18,007 nucleotides of DNA from Anaerolineaceae bacterium UBA5838 (GTDB lineage Bacteria > Chloroflexota > Anaerolineae > Anaerolineales > Anaerolineaceae): the NCBI GenBank assembly GCA_002432795.1, contig DJGU01000132.1, positions 254 through 18,260 of the forward strand, in the 5' to 3' direction. Shown here piece after piece: positions 15,365 through 18,007 of the stretch; the first letter of the stretch is position 1; every line of letters starts with the position of its first letter. The notes beneath the pieces were generated by a model that was not told the DNA's origin, did not search any database, and saw only the letters and a list, made by a program, of their open reading frames with translations. The translations under genes and the position numbers were made by a program.

Positions 15365-17608
15365 ATGAACACAGTCGGAAATTCTATTACTCGTCTTGAT
15401 GTTGTCGCGAAAGTGACCGGTAAGGCTAAGTACCCGGGTGATTTTCAGTTCTCTGATCAGCTTGTGATGAAAGTGCTGTTTGCCCATCAGGCGCATGCCC
15501 GGGTACTCGAAGTCGATGCAGCGCAGGCAGAAACACTTGATGGTGTTGTGATGGTGCTTACAGCAAAAGATGTGCCAGTCAATGAGTATGGGCTCGGCGT
15601 GAATGACCAACCCGTCTTGTGTGGACCCGGATCCGGCATCGAGGGCGCTGATGTCGTGCGCTTTGAAGGAGACCAGGTTGCTCTAGTGATCGCTGAAAGT
15701 GAGGAAATTGCAACGGAGGCGCTCAAGCGGATAGTCGTAAGCTTCGAAGACTTGCCGGTTGTGAAAACCATCGGTGAGGCCTTAAAGAAAGACGCGCCAA
15801 TCCTCCACTCTCGTTTAGACAGCAACATTTTCCATCACAATGTGGTTCGCAGTGGGTCGACGGATGAAGCTTTCAAGAATTGCGCTGTAATAGTGGAGGG
15901 AGAATATCAAACTCCAGTTCAGGAACATGCCTATTTGCAACCGGAGTCAGGCGTCAGTTTCATGGACGAAAAAGGCAGAGTTACGATAATTACTGCTGGT
16001 CAGTGGGCTCACGAAGATCAGGAACAAGTTGCGCATGCACTTGGATTGCCTCTTGACGCTATCCGCATTATTTATCCTGCCATTGGTGGGGCGTTTGGCG
16101 GCAGAGAAGACATGTCAGTTCAGATCATTCTTGGACTGGCGGCACTGAAACTAAGCGAACGCGGGATTGACCGACCTGTGAGGATTGTCTGGTCGCGCGA
16201 AGAGTCGATCATTGGGCATTGTAAGCGGCATGCCTATACGATGAAGGCAAAGTGGGGAGCAGACGCGGAAGGAAAAATCCTGGCTGCTGAATGCCAGATC
16301 TGGGCGAATGGCGGTGCTTACGTTTACACTTCGCCAAAGGTGCTCGGCAACGCGACTCTGCTTGCCACCGGACCTTATGAGGTGCCCAATGTCAGCACAG
16401 ATGCATATGCCGTTTACACGAATGACATACCTGGCGGGGCTTTCCGTGGTTTTGGCGGACCGCAAGCAGCCTTCATGGCAGAGATGCAAGTGGATAAACT
16501 GGCAGAAGCACTGTGTATGGATCCGGTTGAATTTCGTATGCGAAATCTCTTCAAGGAAGGGTCCAAAATATCCATGGGTTCGCAGCTTCCCGCTGGAGTT
16601 ACAATCCGTGAGGTGCTTCAAAAATGCGCTGAAGAAGCAGGTTGGACGCATGGTCCGGATGGCTGGAAAAAGCCTGAGCTCGCTCCATCAGAAGATCCAA
16701 ACATCAGACGGGGGCTTGGCATAGCTTGCGGTTACAAAAACATTGGTTTCTCTTACGGTGCGCCCGAAAATTGCGGCGCTACGATTATCCTTGAGGGAGA
16801 CGAGAAAATTGAAAAAGCGAAGTTGTTCCACGCAGGAGCGGAAGTTGGCCAGGGATCGCACAGCGCTTTTGCACAGTTTGCTGCCGAAGCGCTGGATTTG
16901 CCATTGGAGAAACTTGAATGCCATTACTCTGATACCTCAAATACGCTCAACTCAGGCAGTGTTTCAGCTTCGCGCATGACACACATGGCAGGTAATTCCA
17001 TCATTGGCGCGGCAAAATTGGCTTTGGAAAATTGGCAGGCAGGCGAGCGACCTGCTGTCGGTTCTTATGTCTATCGTCCCCCAGCTACCAGCCCGATGGA
17101 TAAAACTGACGGTCATTGCAAGCCTAATTTTACTTATGGCTATGCCGCGCAGGCGGTTTTTGCTGATGTCAACATTCAGACAGGCGAAGTTCGTCTGCGG
17201 GATGTGATCAGTGTGGATGATGTTGGAAAAGCAATTAACCCGATGCAAGTTGAAGGGCAGATAGAGGGTTGTGTGGTTCAGGCTGCTGGTTATGTAGTCC
17301 TTGAAAACTGGAAAAAAAGGAATGCCAGGGCGCTGACAAAAGAACTTTCAACCTATCTTATTCCCACTGTTCTTGATATTCCTGATCGGACGCGCTCGGT
17401 TATCCTGGAATATCCTGATCCGATTGGCCCTTATGGTGCCAGGGGGATGGGCGAGATGCCGTTTTTACCTTTCGCGCCAGCGGTGATAGACGCGGTTCAC
17501 CATGCTACAGGAATCTGGTTCCACAGCTTCCCTTTGACTGCCGAAAGAGTTCTCAGGAGACTGGGCAAGCTCACGCCAGAGACGAGCGGATTCTGGGACT
17601 ATGAGTAA
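15365..17608 (+). CDS. Molybdenum hydroxylase, molybdopterin-binding catalytic subunit
   Basis: Catalytic subunit of the second xanthine dehydrogenase/aldehyde oxidase-family enzyme; 747 residues. It pairs with the FAD/[2Fe-2S] fusion encoded 1 bp upstream. The N-terminal a/b hammerhead domain (about 1-130) starts at GNSITRLDVVAKVTGKAKYP. Molybdenum-site positions by bovine numbering are Gln213 (Gln767), Glu248 in GGAFGGRE (Glu802), Arg361 in GAFRGFGGPQ (Arg880) and catalytic Glu697 in GARGMGEMP (Glu1261). QEHAYLQPES and GQGSHSAFAQ are also present. All four catalytic positions agree with purine-type or broad hydroxylases, but xanthine, hypoxanthine, nicotinate or aldehyde substrates cannot be separated by eye. 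The region after SRMTHMAGNSIIGAAKLAL is short compared with the bovine type. GAGGAG precedes ATG 15365, and the stop overlaps mocA by 8 bp. Confidence 0.92.
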   Translation: MNTVGNSITRLDVVAKVTGKAKYPGDFQFSDQLVMKVLFAHQAHARVLEVDAAQAETLDGVVMVLTAKDVPVNEYGLGVNDQPVLCGPGSGIEGADVVRFEGDQVALVIAESEEIATEALKRIVVSFEDLPVVKTIGEALKKDAPILHSRLDSNIFHHNVVRSGSTDEAFKNCAVIVEGEYQTPVQEHAYLQPESGVSFMDEKGRVTIITAGQWAHEDQEQVAHALGLPLDAIRIIYPAIGGAFGGREDMSVQIILGLAALKLSERGIDRPVRIVWSREESIIGHCKRHAYTMKAKWGADAEGKILAAECQIWANGGAYVYTSPKVLGNATLLATGPYEVPNVSTDAYAVYTNDIPGGAFRGFGGPQAAFMAEMQVDKLAEALCMDPVEFRMRNLFKEGSKISMGSQLPAGVTIREVLQKCAEEAGWTHGPDGWKKPELAPSEDPNIRRGLGIACGYKNIGFSYGAPENCGATIILEGDEKIEKAKLFHAGAEVGQGSHSAFAQFAAEALDLPLEKLECHYSDTSNTLNSGSVSASRMTHMAGNSIIGAAKLALENWQAGERPAVGSYVYRPPATSPMDKTDGHCKPNFTYGYAAQAVFADVNIQTGEVRLRDVISVDDVGKAINPMQVEGQIEGCVVQAAGYVVLENWKKRNARALTKELSTYLIPTVLDIPDRTRSVILEYPDPIGPYGARGMGEMPFLPFAPAVIDAVHHATGIWFHSFPLTAERVLRRLGKLTPETSGFWDYE

Positions 17609-18007
17609 ACAGGTCGCTGGAATAATCCTGGCGGCTGGTGATTCGAGCCGGTTTGGGTCGCCAAAACAATTACTTCCCTGGCGAGAAACGACTGTATTGA
17701 ACAGTGTCGTCAAAACAGCGATTGAAGTAAGACTATCGCCAGTTGTGGTTGTATTGGGGGCAAATGCGGACTTGATCAAGCCTGGGTTGCCAGAGGGTTG
17801 TGTTGTAGTGACCAATGCCGAGTGGTCTGAAGGGCAAAGTTCCTCAATAAGGATTGGATTATCACAACTGCCGCAGGAAATTGACGGTGTTTTAATCCTG
17901 CTGGGTGATCAGCCCCAGGTCAATCCGAACTTCTGCGAAGGCATCGTTCAGAGGGGACTTGAAAACGGGAAAATAACGATTCCTTACGTGAATGATCGGC
18001 GTGCAAA
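17601..18007 (+). CDS. mocA: Molybdenum cofactor cytidylyltransferase, partial (cut by window end)
   Basis: Transfers CMP from CTP to molybdopterin-bound molybdenum, giving molybdenum cytosine dinucleotide and pyrophosphate; this cofactor form is used by bacterial xanthine dehydrogenase-family enzymes. Only the first 135 codons are in the window; the frame runs open past 18007. The N-terminus has the nucleotidyltransferase signature GIILAAGDSSRFGSPKQLLP (residues 7-26). NAEWSEGQSSSIRIGL and VLILLGDQPQV (metal-binding Asp) follow, as in the MobA/MocA family. Lys24 and the QLLPW continuation favour MocA over MobA, and the position after two molybdenum hydroxylases strengthens this. ATG 17601 overlaps the previous stop by 8 bp. 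PucB-like relatives are the same functional group. Confidence 0.9.
   Translation, partial: MSKQVAGIILAAGDSSRFGSPKQLLPWRETTVLNSVVKTAIEVRLSPVVVVLGANADLIKPGLPEGCVVVTNAEWSEGQSSSIRIGLSQLPQEIDGVLILLGDQPQVNPNFCEGIVQRGLENGKITIPYVNDRRA

Overview
The window is a single co-directional block on the plus strand: 15 complete genes and one gene cut by the right edge, with no gene on the minus strand. From about position 3602 onward, neighbours overlap (often as ATGA or 8-14 bp overlaps) or lie at most 17 bp apart, so this part reads as one long translationally coupled operon. No RNA gene, mobile element, CRISPR array or convincing terminator was seen. Base composition is moderate (about 50% GC by eye) and Shine-Dalgarno sites are clear bacterial ones (AGGAGA/GGAGG types). 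A bacterial F420 pathway with free-standing CofC, CofD and CofE, beside an anaerobe-type set of molybdenum hydroxylases and an acyl-CoA mutase large subunit made as a separate chain, suggests a Chloroflexota (Anaerolineae-like) genome. That assignment is inference, not proof.

Left part (122-2200): the large subunit of a B12-dependent methylmalonyl-CoA-type mutase without its B12-binding domain, followed closely by methylmalonyl-CoA epimerase. Next (2250-3590) is an SsnA-type amidohydrolase, a family tied to anaerobic purine and selenium-linked molybdenum hydroxylase clusters.

Middle part (3602-7640): a coenzyme F420 module. It has an F420:NADP oxidoreductase (NpdG), F420-0:glutamate ligase (CofE), the phospholactate transferase (CofD), the guanylyltransferase (CofC) and an LLM-class F420-dependent oxidoreductase that could use the cofactor. 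FO synthase and a dehydro-F420 reductase are not in the window. A hotdog thioesterase (7637-8104) follows.

Right part (8091-18007): two molybdenum hydroxylases of the xanthine dehydrogenase family plus their maturation genes. System 1 is a YgfM-like subunit with an eroded FAD-binding motif and an XdhD-like fusion of the [2Fe-2S] and molybdenum domains. System 2 is an FAD/[2Fe-2S] fusion and a separate molybdenum subunit. Between them lie a CBS-domain family II pyrophosphatase and an XdhC-type maturation factor, and the block ends in a MocA-type molybdopterin cytidylyltransferase. SsnA, YgfM and XdhD are together in Escherichia coli too, but here a whole F420 module sits between SsnA and the other two.

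A working picture (inference): the locus oxidises purines or other N-heterocycles, or aldehydes, with molybdenum-cytosine-dinucleotide enzymes. It makes its own F420, possibly as an electron carrier linked to NADP by NpdG. The pyrophosphatase would remove the pyrophosphate made by CofC and MocA. The most unusual points are the fusion of F420 and molybdenum-hydroxylase gene sets in one coupled operon and the FAD subunit that seems to have lost half of its FAD site.
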